A DNA stretch of 64,000 nucleotides from Dyadobacter chenwenxiniae (GCF_022869785.1 NZ_CP094997.1:4712001-4776000), one strand, 5' to 3'. Counted from the first letter of the stretch, positions 25,329 through 34,120 are shown. Translations and numbers: made by a program. The notes: generated by a model not told the origin, from the letters alone.

Positions 25329-25550
25329 TGAGTGAATGAGTGAATGAGCGGGCGTCGTTGCGCTGAATGAGTGAATATCTGTTAAAAAAGGATTCACTCA
25401 CTCCTAACTCGTTCATGATCACGCAATAAGGCATTAATTTAATCACTCATTCCCGCAGCCATTCACTCATTCACTCATTCACTCATTCAATCATTCAGCG
25501 CATCGGCGCCCGCTCATTCAGTCATTCACTCATTCACTCATTCACTCATT
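25327..25550. repeat. Inverted array of an 8-bp motif (GAATGAGT) around a 29-bp core
   Basis: The plus strand carries ATGAGTGA units at 25328-25375, and the reverse complement units run at 25442-25550. Each side holds a 29-bp core (25342-25370 and 25491-25519) that matches the other side's reverse complement at 27 of 29 positions. TGA in every frame makes it non-coding. The spacer (25376-25441) has scattered partial units. The array fills the whole gap between the epimerase and HMG-CoA lyase genes and could fold into a long hairpin. Confidence 0.85.
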
Positions 25551-25555
25551 GAACC

Positions 25556-26398
25556 TTGAAAATCATCGAATGTCCGCGTGATGCCTGGCAGGGTGTTCAT
25601 CGCTTTATTCCTACGGAGAAAAAAGCATATTACATTAACCAGCTGCTTCAAGTTGGGTTTGACACCATTGATTTTGGGAGTTTTGTTTCTGCCAAAGCCA
25701 TGCCGCAGGTTAGCGACACGGCTGAGTTGATCGGCCAGCTGAACATTGCAGGTTCAGCTACAAAACTGCTTGCTATCGTCGCTAACGAACGTGGAGCAGC
25801 CGCTGCATGCCAGTTTTCTCAAATTACCGACATTGGCTATCCTTTTTCAATTTCCGAAACTTTTCAGATCCGTAATGCCAATTCCACCATTGCAGAATCT
25901 CTGGAAAGGGTAAAGCACATCGCAGCCTTAGCCGAAAACAATGGCAAAGCGCTTGTTATTTATATTTCAATGGGTTTCGGAAATCCATATGGAGACGCTT
26001 GGAATGCTGAAATTGTGTTTGAGAACATTGAAAAGCTGGCTCAATTTGGCATCCGCACATTTTCCCTGGCGGATACTGTGGGTATAGCGAAGGAAGGCGA
26101 CATCAGGAATGTATTTTCACATATGTTAGCACTCCGACCTGATCTTGAATTCGGGGCGCATTTTCATACCACACCAGATCAATGGCAGGAGAAGGTTTTA
26201 GCTGCGTATGAAGCAGGCTGTCGGCGTTTTGATGGCGCAATGCTGGGTTACGGCGGTTGTCCCATGGCGCAGGACGAGTTGGTAGGAAATATGCCGACCG
26301 AAAATCTGGTGGCTTTTGCAAAAGAAAAAAAGGAACTGCTCAATCTGGATTTGCAGGCTTTGCAAAACGCTCGTGAGCAGTTCCTTCAATTGATATAA
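25556..26398 (+). CDS. Hydroxymethylglutaryl-CoA lyase family protein (280 aa)
   Basis: A HMGL-like TIM-barrel lyase that would split HMG-CoA into acetyl-CoA and acetoacetate in leucine or ketone-body metabolism. Seen: ECPRDAWQGVHRFIPTEKK at the start, the metal-binding GAHFHTTP, and the active-site loop YGGCPMAQDELVGNMPTE (CPxA with cysteine), which corresponds to the family signature GGCP. The start is TTG at 25556, directly after the octamer array, and no ribosome binding site is visible. Its 280 residues are slightly short for the family. A different HMGL-like aldolase is possible, but the motifs fit HMG-CoA lyase. Confidence 0.85.
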   Translation: MKIIECPRDAWQGVHRFIPTEKKAYYINQLLQVGFDTIDFGSFVSAKAMPQVSDTAELIGQLNIAGSATKLLAIVANERGAAAACQFSQITDIGYPFSISETFQIRNANSTIAESLERVKHIAALAENNGKALVIYISMGFGNPYGDAWNAEIVFENIEKLAQFGIRTFSLADTVGIAKEGDIRNVFSHMLALRPDLEFGAHFHTTPDQWQEKVLAAYEAGCRRFDGAMLGYGGCPMAQDELVGNMPTENLVAFAKEKKELLNLDLQALQNAREQFLQLI

Positions 26399-26402
26399 AT
26401 GC

Positions 26403-27515
26403 TTATTGATTTGAGAATTTGCGTTTTACAATGGCCAGCAGCGCAGTAACCGCTTCACCATTCACATCCCATGCATATTTGGACGCATAACGATGCCAGA
26501 TCAAATTTTGTGCCTCTTCAAAACTCTTCATCGTATCCAGCTCATAAACAGCTTTATCGAAATGCTCGCTATTTTTGTTAAAAAGCTGGTTGACAAACAT
26601 AAAACGCTGCCCCAAAGGAATAGAGCCTGCAATGCTTTCGACTTTTACAGCCACATTTCCGTATGACTTATCGTCATCGTGCATTGGAAGCTCCACTTTA
26701 TAGCGGTTGTTAAGCGATTCTTTTTCGGTAGAGTTGGTTTTTGCTATTATTTCACCAATAACCGCCGAAGCTGGCTCAGCGCGGGGTGGTGCAGGTTTAG
26801 CTGGCGTATCTAATTCGGTAAAGGCTGAATCAAAAAACGATCTCGACTCATTTCTGCCGCTTGTCGAAGTTGTCTTGCCGCTTTCAGAAATTCTAAGGTC
26901 GGATAAATTCAACGGGAAAATTTCGGAGAACTGAAGCAGATAAGGATCCAAATCATCGATCAGGTCTGGATTCCCTTTCAATTCATATAACCAGCTCACT
27001 GCCTGCGTCTGATACACCGAGTCCGAACCGCTGTCGGTAAGTCGGCCTAACATTGCCTCCGCTAATCCGCGGTGAATGTGGGTGTATTTCACAAGATGTT
27101 CGGCCTTTTCATGCGTAAATTCCGCATCTTGCTTTTCCCTTATTTTATCCTCCATATAGCTTTCAGGCGCAAGCAATAATTTCAAGGCATCTTTCACCGA
27201 ATCTGACAAAAGCGGTTCAAGATCGGCACGTTTCACAGCAATGTGTTGTGAAGCCGTGTTCATAAAATCTTCCAGCGCCTGTTTAACCTCGTCATTATCA
27301 AAGTCGAAGTAAGGGCTGCGAAACTGCTGCGCATTACTTTTCCAGGCTTCAAATAATCTGTTTAAAATTCCGAGGTTAACCTGCCTCACAGGTGTGAGCT
27401 TCAATAATCCGGCTCCGGAGATCGTATCCTGGTCCCGGTACACCTCATTTAAAATAGTCGTGGTGAACCTGGCAGCGTATTGGTTGAGTGCAATTGAATT
27501 CAAATTATCCGGCAT
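26403..27515 (-). CDS. Hypothetical cytoplasmic protein with a conserved C-terminal helical motif (370 aa)
   Basis: Not assigned a function. The N-terminal half (1-200) is mostly helical and charged; a Ser/Thr/Pro linker lies at about 215-265; the C-terminal 80 residues form a compact helical segment, SIPLGQRFMFVNQLFNKNSE with DKAVYELDTMKSFEEAQNL, that recalls a short domain seen at the end of many Bacteroidota hypothetical proteins. There is no signal peptide or membrane segment. Its stop is 4 bp from the stop of the convergent HMG-CoA lyase gene. Confidence 0.7.
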   Translation of the reverse strand: MPDNLNSIALNQYAARFTTTILNEVYRDQDTISGAGLLKLTPVRQVNLGILNRLFEAWKSNAQQFRSPYFDFDNDEVKQALEDFMNTASQHIAVKRADLEPLLSDSVKDALKLLLAPESYMEDKIREKQDAEFTHEKAEHLVKYTHIHRGLAEAMLGRLTDSGSDSVYQTQAVSWLYELKGNPDLIDDLDPYLLQFSEIFPLNLSDLRISESGKTTSTSGRNESRSFFDSAFTELDTPAKPAPPRAEPASAVIGEIIAKTNSTEKESLNNRYKVELPMHDDDKSYGNVAVKVESIAGSIPLGQRFMFVNQLFNKNSEHFDKAVYELDTMKSFEEAQNLIWHRYASKYAWDVNGEAVTALLAIVKRKFSNQ

Positions 27516-27617
27516 AACGAATAAGAGCTTTTGATAACGGCTGTGTTTAAAAAAAATGTGCTTGATTTGTAAAGATAAAGAAATTTGCCTTTTCAGCAGT
27601 CCAGTATTACGTCAAAC

Positions 27618-28205
27618 ATGTTCCTAGAACCGTCGCATAAGAAAGAAAATCAGAATCCCAAAACCGGCTGGATTGAAGTAATCTGTGGATCAATGTTTTC
27701 CGGAAAAACGGAGGAACTCATCCGCAGACTGAACCGCGCCAAAATAGCACGGCAGCGGATACAGATTTTCAAGCCAGCGTTGGATAAACGCTATCATGAT
27801 GAGAACATTGTTTCACACAACGACAATTCGATCCGCTCGATTCCTGTACAAACATCCATTGAAATCATAGATCTGGCCGAAGACTGCGAAGTTGTCGGAC
27901 TGGATGAAGCGCAATTCTTTGATGGAAAAATTGTGGAAGTATGCACATTACTGGCAGATTCGGGCAAGCGGGTGATCGTGGCGGGGCTTGATATGGATTA
28001 TATGGGCAAACCGTTTGGCTCTATGCCGCAACTCATGGCTATTGCCGAATTTGTGACAAAAGTTCACGCCATATGCATGGTTTGCGGGGAAGTGGCCTCA
28101 CACTCTTATCGGTTATCTTCTTCCAATGAAAGGGTTTTGTTAGGAGAAACCGACCTTTACGAAGCCCGATGCCGCCGCTGCTTCAACCTAGGTGAAATGG
28201 CATGA
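27618..28205 (+). CDS. tdk: Thymidine kinase (195 aa)
   Basis: A type II thymidine kinase that phosphorylates thymidine with ATP. The P-loop is GSMFSGKTEELIRRL; the catalytic segment VVGLDEAQFF and the lasso AGLDMDYMGKPFG follow; and the zinc site is CMVCG and CRRC near the C-terminus. The ATG at 27618 is preferred; a TTG 33 bp upstream would add 11 residues. The SGNH hydrolase gene overlaps the stop by 4 bp, so the two are likely co-translated. Confidence 0.95.
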   Translation: MFLEPSHKKENQNPKTGWIEVICGSMFSGKTEELIRRLNRAKIARQRIQIFKPALDKRYHDENIVSHNDNSIRSIPVQTSIEIIDLAEDCEVVGLDEAQFFDGKIVEVCTLLADSGKRVIVAGLDMDYMGKPFGSMPQLMAIAEFVTKVHAICMVCGEVASHSYRLSSSNERVLLGETDLYEARCRRCFNLGEMA

Positions 28206-28837
28206 AAAGATGGCTCATCATTTCGTTGGTGTTTAATGCAATTTTAATCATTTCCATTAGCGTATTTGCATTTATATATCGGGACAAAATCATGCAGAGG
28301 TTTGTGCAGTTTAAAGGAAATCCCGCCATCATTATGTATGGCAACTCCATCACCGCACAAGGAAAATGGACCGCACTACTCGACCGCACCGACGTTTTGA
28401 ATGGTGGACTTCCCGGCATGACCACTTATCATTTCCTGCAATTGCTCCAAACCCACGTCATTGACCTGCATCCTAAAATATGTTTTGTAAAAGGTGGAAT
28501 CAATGACATTATAGTCGGCGTGTCGCAGGCGAAAATGCAGGGGTTTTACAAAGCGATTCTTGACAAATTATTGGCCAGCAATATTATCCCGGTTGTAACA
28601 TTGACAGTCTACGAGCAGAATGATCCAATTAGTAAAACAGAAGTGGATTTATTGAATCAATTTTTGATTAAATATTGTGAGGAACACCGGCTAACCTACA
28701 TTGATCTCAACCGCTTCATTTCAGATTCCACAGGCTTGAAGGCGGAGTTTGCCGTTGATAAGACCCATTTGAATGAAAAGGCTTATGAAATCTGGGCGCG
28801 GGAGATTAAGAGCGTTTTAAAGGAAAAGGGAATTTGA
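28202..28837 (+). CDS. SGNH/GDSL-type hydrolase, membrane-anchored (211 aa)
   Basis: One N-terminal hydrophobic segment (residues 4-22) is followed by an SGNH esterase fold. The nucleophile serine is in MYGNSITAQGKW, the Gly block is NGGLPGMTT, the Asn is in KGGINDIIVG, and the Asp-His pair is DKTHLN near the C-terminus. The family deacylates lipids or acetylated glycans, and the anchor puts it at the periplasmic face. The ATGA overlap with tdk suggests shared translation. Confidence 0.88.
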   Translation: MKRWLIISLVFNAILIISISVFAFIYRDKIMQRFVQFKGNPAIIMYGNSITAQGKWTALLDRTDVLNGGLPGMTTYHFLQLLQTHVIDLHPKICFVKGGINDIIVGVSQAKMQGFYKAILDKLLASNIIPVVTLTVYEQNDPISKTEVDLLNQFLIKYCEEHRLTYIDLNRFISDSTGLKAEFAVDKTHLNEKAYEIWAREIKSVLKEKGI

Positions 28838-28852
28838 TATAAATAAATAAAA

Positions 28853-28884
28853 CAAAAACGGCTGCTTCTTGCGAGGCAGCCGTT
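28853..28884 (-). terminator. Intrinsic terminator of the DAHP synthase gene
   Basis: A 9-bp stem (AACGGCTGC at 28857-28865 with its complement at 28876-28884) with a 10-base loop is followed on the minus strand by U-rich bases (TTTTTG then TTTT). The plus-strand U-run after it is weak, so it mainly serves the minus-strand gene. Confidence 0.8.
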
Positions 28885-28904
28885 ATGCTATGCTATATTA
28901 AATC

Positions 28905-30005
28905 CTAAACATTCACCTGGTTCATCACCTCAGTTTGCTTGCGGATAGATTCCATGTGAACGAGTTTGAAAAGCTCGTCAACAAGGTTTGGATACAGGTT
29001 CATGCTCTTACCCCATCCTGCGCGCGTTTCCAAAACTTCCCGGAAACGGTCGACCTGGTAAGCGGCAACGTTGTTATCGCGTTTGTATTCAGCCAATTTT
29101 TCAACCAATGCCATGCGGTTTGCCAATGTTTCAAGCATTTCACGGTCCAGGTTGTCAATTTTGCTGCGGATAATTTCCAATTGTGATTGGTAATCACTGC
29201 CATAAGACTCTTTACGAACGTGCAGGTCGTGCAACATTTGCCCAAGCGCTGCTGGCGTCAACTGCTGAGCAGCGTCAGACCAAGCTTTGTCCGGCTCGCG
29301 GTGTGATTCGATGATCAGACCTTCATAATTCAAATCCAGTGCACGTTGTGCCAATTCATATAAGTAAGCACGTTTTCCGGCCATGTGGCTTGGGTCACCG
29401 ATTACAGGCAGCTCAGGGAAAAGTGTTTTCAGCTCAATAGCAATGTTCCACATTGGGGAGTTACGGAACTTCGTTTCCTGCGCATTAGAAAATCCGCGGT
29501 GGATAGCACCCAATTTTTTCACGCCAGCCTGATTCAAACGCTCCAAAGCACCGATCCACAATTGCAAATCCGGGTTTACAGGGTTTTTTACCAAAACAGG
29601 AACATCAATGCCTTTCAATGCGTCCGCGAGCTCCTGAACGTTGAATGGGTTCACGGTTGTACGCGCTCCGATCCAAAGTATATCAACGCCATATTTCAAT
29701 GCTAATTCAATGTGCTGAGGGTTTGCAACCTCAACAGCAACTGGCATTCCGGTTTGTTTCTTTACTTCCTGTAACCAGGGTAAAGCAGCTTCTCCCATGC
29801 CTTCAAAACTTCCTGGACGAGTCCTCGGTTTCCAAATTCCCGCACGGATTACGTGCGCAAATCCTTCCTCTTTGATCTGGATTGCGGTTTCTAACATTTG
29901 TTCCTCGGTCTCTGCGCTGCAAGGTCCGGCGATTACCAAAGGCTTACCTTCGGTATTGATCCAACTGCTTAACGGAAGGATATCTAAAGAAGCATTCATA
30001 TTCAA
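28905..30005 (-). CDS. Bifunctional DAHP synthase / chorismate mutase (366 aa)
   Basis: This fused enzyme runs the first step of the shikimate pathway (erythrose-4-phosphate plus PEP) and rearranges chorismate to prephenate. The DAHP synthase part (about 15-270) has VIAGPCSAE (24-32), RAGIWKPRTRPGSFEG, IGARTTVNP and IGDPSHMAGKR, which belong to the KDO8P-synthase-like class. The C-terminal AroQ chorismate mutase (about 275-360) shows IIRSKIDNLDREMLETLANR and the helix VEKLAEYKRDNN. The arrangement with the mutase at the C-terminus is common in Bacteroidota and likely gives feedback control by prephenate. Confidence 0.93.
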   Translation of the reverse strand: MNMNASLDILPLSSWINTEGKPLVIAGPCSAETEEQMLETAIQIKEEGFAHVIRAGIWKPRTRPGSFEGMGEAALPWLQEVKKQTGMPVAVEVANPQHIELALKYGVDILWIGARTTVNPFNVQELADALKGIDVPVLVKNPVNPDLQLWIGALERLNQAGVKKLGAIHRGFSNAQETKFRNSPMWNIAIELKTLFPELPVIGDPSHMAGKRAYLYELAQRALDLNYEGLIIESHREPDKAWSDAAQQLTPAALGQMLHDLHVRKESYGSDYQSQLEIIRSKIDNLDREMLETLANRMALVEKLAEYKRDNNVAAYQVDRFREVLETRAGWGKSMNLYPNLVDELFKLVHMESIRKQTEVMNQVNV

Positions 30006-30077
30006 AAACTTGTCCTTAATAAATAATGATAATTGTAATATTTTGATCCGGTGTTATGCGTATTTCTGGGATTGACG

Positions 30078-30085
30078 TACATTTG
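30078..30085 (+). promoter_or_regulatory. Candidate -7 box for the proline dehydrogenase gene
   Basis: TACATTTG matches TAnnTTTG exactly, 102 bp before the start at 30187. A -33 TTTG at the normal spacing is missing, so support is moderate. Confidence 0.45.
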
Positions 30086-30186
30086 ATATAACAAAAGTCA
30101 ATCAACTTCTTAATGCGTACTACTTTCTTCCAGTGATTTTAAGCAAATCCATTAAATTTTCACTAAGGAAAAACGTATAAATAAAA

Positions 30187-31389
30187 ATGGCATATCCTTC
30201 TCCAAAAGACGAAATACCTGTATTTTTTGAAGATACTTCCGTAGCATTTGCATCCAAATCCGACGCTAACCTGCGGAAAACTTACTGGTTATTCAGCCTT
30301 ATGAATCAGGCTCGAGTGGTAAATTTAGGCACTTTTTTTATAAAGCTCGCACTAAAACTTCACTTACCTATAAAAAATGTTATCCGACTAACCATTTTTG
30401 AACAATTCTGTGGCGGTGAGACGATTAGCGACTGCGATCCAACGATTTCATTACTCGGGAAATCTGGCATCGGGACCATCCTGGATTACTCAGTGGAAGG
30501 CGAAGATAACGAGGCAAGCTTTGATGCTACCACAAAAGAAATACTAAAAACGATCGACAAAGCAGCTTCTTCTCAGACAATTCCTTTTTCAGTCTTCAAA
30601 GTGACCGGCGTTGCATCAGCCGATTTGCTCGAGAAAATCCAACGTAATGAGGAGCTTACCAGTGACGAAGAAGCTTCCTATCAGCGCATTCAGGAGCGCG
30701 TGGAGACATTATGTAAGCATGCGCATGATAAGCAGGTAAGGATTTTTGTTGATGCTGAGGAAAGCTGGATCCAAGGTATCATTGATGATCTCGCCTATCA
30801 GATGATGCAAAAATTCAATCGTGAAAAAGCCATTGTCTACAACACATATCAGCTTTACAGGCATGAGACACTGGAAGCGCTCAAAACAGCATACCTTACT
30901 GCCAAACAAAGGGGTTACTTCCTTGGTGGGAAGCTGGTGAGAGGCGCATATATGGAAAAAGAGCGTCTGAGGGCCAGAGAAAACGAATATTTTAACCCGA
31001 TTCATGTTTCGAAAGAGGCAACCGATCACGATTACAACCAGGCGATCGATTTCTGTCTGGACCATATTGAGCACATTTCGATCTGCTTGGGCACCCATAA
31101 TGAATACAGCTCGCAATATTGCGCCGCTAAAATGAGGAAACTGGGCATTAGCCAGCATGACGACAGGATCTGGTTTGCGCAATTGCTGGGCATGAGCGAC
31201 AACATTTCTTTCAATCTGGCAAAAGCAGGATATAATGTTGCCAAATATGTTCCCTATGGCCCGATCGACGCTGTTTTGCCGTATTTGATCCGTCGCGCTG
31301 AGGAAAATACGTCTATTGCAGGACAAAGTAGCAGGGAGTTTCTGCTGGTAAAAAATGAATTGAAAAGAAGGGGAATCGGTTCTTTATAA
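30187..31389 (+). CDS. Proline dehydrogenase (400 aa)
   Basis: A stand-alone FAD-dependent proline dehydrogenase that oxidises proline to pyrroline-5-carboxylate. Seen: GTILDYSVEG, FVDAEESWIQ, YQLYRHETLEAL, LGGKLVRGAYMEKERLRAR, CLGTHNEYSSQY and the C-terminal YVPYGPIDAVLPYLIRRAEEN, which binds substrate (RR/EN). It is not fused to the P5C dehydrogenase as in PutA of proteobacteria, and that partner is not in the window. It is followed 52 bp later by lspA. No signal peptide; it would be peripheral at the inner membrane. Confidence 0.93.
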   Translation: MAYPSPKDEIPVFFEDTSVAFASKSDANLRKTYWLFSLMNQARVVNLGTFFIKLALKLHLPIKNVIRLTIFEQFCGGETISDCDPTISLLGKSGIGTILDYSVEGEDNEASFDATTKEILKTIDKAASSQTIPFSVFKVTGVASADLLEKIQRNEELTSDEEASYQRIQERVETLCKHAHDKQVRIFVDAEESWIQGIIDDLAYQMMQKFNREKAIVYNTYQLYRHETLEALKTAYLTAKQRGYFLGGKLVRGAYMEKERLRARENEYFNPIHVSKEATDHDYNQAIDFCLDHIEHISICLGTHNEYSSQYCAAKMRKLGISQHDDRIWFAQLLGMSDNISFNLAKAGYNVAKYVPYGPIDAVLPYLIRRAEENTSIAGQSSREFLLVKNELKRRGIGSL

Positions 31390-31440
31390 GTAACTTATTA
31401 CTTTCGCAGTCTTGAAAATTGTCAATTGTTTTAAAAACGA

Positions 31441-32253
31441 ATGAATCAATCCCGAAATCCAACACCATATTTAGTTTTCAGTTTGCTGCTTATTGTACTG
31501 GATCAGCTTTCAAAATTTTTGGTCTATAAATACATGGAGCCTGGCTTTTCTGGTCAGATTCCGTTGATCGGGAATTGGTTAAAACTACATTATGTGCTCA
31601 ATCCGGGCATGGCTTTCGGAATGCAGCTGGGCCACGAATACGGCAAACTGTTCCTTACATTGTTCCGTCTTGTGGCCATGTGCGCTATTGGCTGGTATTT
31701 GATTCATCTGGCTCGTTCCGGGGCATCCAAAGGTTTGCTTTGGGCGCTTGCTATGATCCTTGCCGGAGCGGTTGGCAATGTGATTGATAGCACATTCTAC
31801 GGCGTGCTGTTGAAAAACGCTCCCTACGGTTCTCCTACTCCCTGGTTTCACGGGCAGGTTATTGATATGATCTTTGTCGATTTCTGGGAAGGTTTTATTC
31901 CGGATTGGGTGCCTGTTTGGGGAGGACAATATTATTCAACACCTATTTTCAACATTGCCGATTCATGCATCTTTATCGGCGTGTGCAGCATACTGATATT
32001 CCAGGGAAGTTTTCATGCAGATCATAAAGACGGCGATCACAAGGAACCTGACCATAGCAACGATCCGGAGCGCAGTGATCCTTTGCTGAAAAATGATCCA
32101 GAGTACATTACAGAACCAACGGATAACATTGCGAAAACTGATCATTACGGTGTTAGTGAAAGTCCCGAAAACCCACCGTTGAGCTCACCCGATGAACCTA
32201 GCCCGATTCGCCCGGTGAAACTGGAAGATGACGAAACTAAAAAAGAGAGCTAG
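31441..32253 (+). CDS. lspA: Lipoprotein signal peptidase with an acidic C-terminal tail (270 aa)
   Basis: Signal peptidase II cleaves prolipoproteins at the lipobox cysteine. Four membrane segments fit about 9-29, 67-90, 97-118 and 168-188. The catalytic aspartates are Asp116 in GNVIDS and Asp174 in NIADSC; LNPGMAFGMQLG is the family's substrate-binding segment. The loop with the KNAPYGSPTPWF insertion is the Bacteroidota form. Unusually, residues 191-270 form a hydrophilic tail rich in Asp, His, Pro and Glu, well past the normal C-terminus. The stop codon is the loop of a terminator hairpin. Confidence 0.92.
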   Translation: MNQSRNPTPYLVFSLLLIVLDQLSKFLVYKYMEPGFSGQIPLIGNWLKLHYVLNPGMAFGMQLGHEYGKLFLTLFRLVAMCAIGWYLIHLARSGASKGLLWALAMILAGAVGNVIDSTFYGVLLKNAPYGSPTPWFHGQVIDMIFVDFWEGFIPDWVPVWGGQYYSTPIFNIADSCIFIGVCSILIFQGSFHADHKDGDHKEPDHSNDPERSDPLLKNDPEYITEPTDNIAKTDHYGVSESPENPPLSSPDEPSPIRPVKLEDDETKKES

Positions 32254-32270
32254 GCTCTCTTTTTTAGTTT
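32234..32270. terminator. Bidirectional terminator with the lspA stop codon as its loop
   Basis: A perfect 17-bp stem (32234-32250 with 32254-32270) closes a 3-base loop, and that loop is the TAG stop codon of lspA. The stem ends are A/T-rich so a U-run occurs on each strand; it also suits the convergent gene ending at 32287. Confidence 0.88.
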
Positions 32271-32286
32271 CCTACTATTAATAAAT

Positions 32287-33885
32287 CTAGTTCTCGTCTT
32301 TTGTCAGCGGAACAAAGTCTTTGAATGCTTTCTTCAATGCTGTGTCTGTTGCCTCTTTTTTATTCTCCCAGTTCGCATCAAGCTCTAATGCGACCAAACC
32401 GCTCAGGTTCATCAGGGATTTGAATTCGTCCAGTTTGCGAATAAAGTCAGGCGTCCTGCGCGCTGATTTCTGGGCATATTCCCTTGCAAAAACATCACCT
32501 TTATTTTGCAGTTCATTCTTCTTTTGCAAAACGTAATTAAAGCGATCCAGTAACCCGTTTGTAGACTTACCAATGACCTCGGTCGCTTCAAGCGTTCCGA
32601 CGGTTGCAACTGTCGTCCCTCCAATGGTTGTAATGTAGCCACGAGTTTTAGGATCACTCTGCGTAAACTGCGGCGCAAGTCCAGTCGTTGCCCCTAACGA
32701 CGCATTCAGCAATGATCTGCTCCTTTTTCCCCGCTTTGCTTTTGAGTATGCCTTTTTGAGATATATTTCTTTCTCTTGCATTTGCTCCAAAAGTCCCCAC
32801 GCATTCACTAGCGCACCTTTGTATAAGCCATACACATAGGCGTCACGCAGGCTTTCATCAACCGTGTTTTTAATAACAAATCTGATGGTTTTCTCTTTTT
32901 TATTCTGCGCCTTATCCATCACGTAAAAAATAATGTTAAACGAAAGTGTGTCGAAAGGGTCTTTCACAAAATCATATCCCGGCTCCCAGATAAATTCGTA
33001 GCTCGTCGGCGCGTTTTTCACCAATGCTTCCTTGGGCACATTCTTATTCTCGGAGATGAATGCAAATGTAGATATGTCATCCTCTCCATTCGGATCGGAC
33101 AATGCAAAACGTAAATTGATACGGTTGTTTTCTGCACTTCTTACAGTTGAAACCTGCGGAACAATTGTGAAGTCCGGCGCAAGGTCCATTTGGGTTATAT
33201 TTAATCTTAATCTCCCTTTTGTTCGTTCTTTGGAGGGCTGATCTTCCACATAGAACTCAACATATTTTGGGGACTCCTTTAAAATATTGAATTGTTTGGT
33301 CGAAGGTTCCCAGGCAATCTCTCCCGCCGAACTCAACCGCATTCCTTCCGGCATCTCCTCTAAAATCGGAATAAAAACAATCGGGTCGCCATCAGGATCC
33401 CGAACAGAATTCATATCAATCTGATAAGTGTTCTGTGTTTTGTATTGAATGTAAAAAGGCTTTAACTCGTCAACCTGTGGAGGCCGGTTTACGTGTATGA
33501 CTTTAAAAACAACCTCACGCGATGCACTCTCCCCTGTTTTGGTCACTGCTTCAAAAACCACCGGAAAGGACTTGGAGGTGTTAATACGGTCAGCAATGTC
33601 GTAGCTGGGCGTCCAGACGAAATGACCGAGCGAGTCGAACTTCATGTCTTTGATCAACCCTGAGGAAACATTATACCGAACAGAGTCGCTTCTTCCGCCC
33701 TTGGTTTGCAAATGAAAATTTATCTCTTTCCCTTCCAATAACACATTCCATTCTGACTCACTAGGGAAAACAATCTGTAAGGGGCCATTCGCAGAACTCT
33801 TCATATTATCCTGCCCCTGCGCCTTTGAGAATAATAAAACGGCCGCCAGAAGTATCAGTATCTTATGAATATGCTTTGTAATCAT
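32287..33885 (-). CDS. Secreted Ig-like/cadherin-like domain protein (532 aa)
   Basis: A signal peptide (to about residue 25, SKAQGQ) is followed by several immunoglobulin/cadherin-like beta domains. Repeats of the type FVWTPSYD, IAWEPST and FIWEPGYDF, together with RDPDGDPIVF and SDPNGEDDISTF, are typical of putative Ig domain proteins that bind glycan or calcium. The C-terminal third (about 350-532) is helical and Lys/Ala-rich with a GATTGLAP region, not a T9SS CTD that I recognise. Its role is unknown, probably cell surface or periplasmic. It is convergent with lspA. Confidence 0.75.
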   Translation of the reverse strand: MITKHIHKILILLAAVLLFSKAQGQDNMKSSANGPLQIVFPSESEWNVLLEGKEINFHLQTKGGRSDSVRYNVSSGLIKDMKFDSLGHFVWTPSYDIADRINTSKSFPVVFEAVTKTGESASREVVFKVIHVNRPPQVDELKPFYIQYKTQNTYQIDMNSVRDPDGDPIVFIPILEEMPEGMRLSSAGEIAWEPSTKQFNILKESPKYVEFYVEDQPSKERTKGRLRLNITQMDLAPDFTIVPQVSTVRSAENNRINLRFALSDPNGEDDISTFAFISENKNVPKEALVKNAPTSYEFIWEPGYDFVKDPFDTLSFNIIFYVMDKAQNKKEKTIRFVIKNTVDESLRDAYVYGLYKGALVNAWGLLEQMQEKEIYLKKAYSKAKRGKRSRSLLNASLGATTGLAPQFTQSDPKTRGYITTIGGTTVATVGTLEATEVIGKSTNGLLDRFNYVLQKKNELQNKGDVFAREYAQKSARRTPDFIRKLDEFKSLMNLSGLVALELDANWENKKEATDTALKKAFKDFVPLTKDEN

Positions 33886-34077
33886 AACTTCTAAATATAA
33901 TTAATTCCATGTGTCGAGAAACCCTTAGAGTCTAACGCAAAACTAGCAAATACTGTATAGAAAAGCGTTTTGAATAAATTTAAAATTGATATTTGAAAAA
34001 CAAAGTAACCGCGGATGGATTGTTTTTGTACATTTCAAATAATAGTGCAGTGCAGAAACTTCGGCCGTATTAAATAC

Positions 34078-34120
34078 AAATACCGGAGGGAGCCATTTTA
34101 AAGACTACCCTCCGGTATTT
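34078..34120 (-). terminator. Hairpin terminator downstream of the skp-like genes
   Basis: A perfect 13-bp stem (AAATACCGGAGGG at 34078-34090 with its complement at 34108-34120) with a 17-base loop. The U-run on the minus strand is only TTTGTATTT, so it is a moderate terminator for the skp operon. Confidence 0.7.

Noticed and set aside
24774..25397. A minus-strand frame of 207 residues opposite the epimerase gene
   Set aside because: It is a shadow of the epimerase reading frame with no conserved motif, and the gene on the plus strand has a clear NAD fold and promoter.
25327..25550. A CRISPR array
   Set aside because: The units are 8 bp, contiguous and in both orientations, with no unique spacers of constant length and no cas genes nearby.
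30709..31326. A minus-strand frame of 205 residues opposite proline dehydrogenase
   Set aside because: Antisense to a clearly conserved enzyme and without family features.
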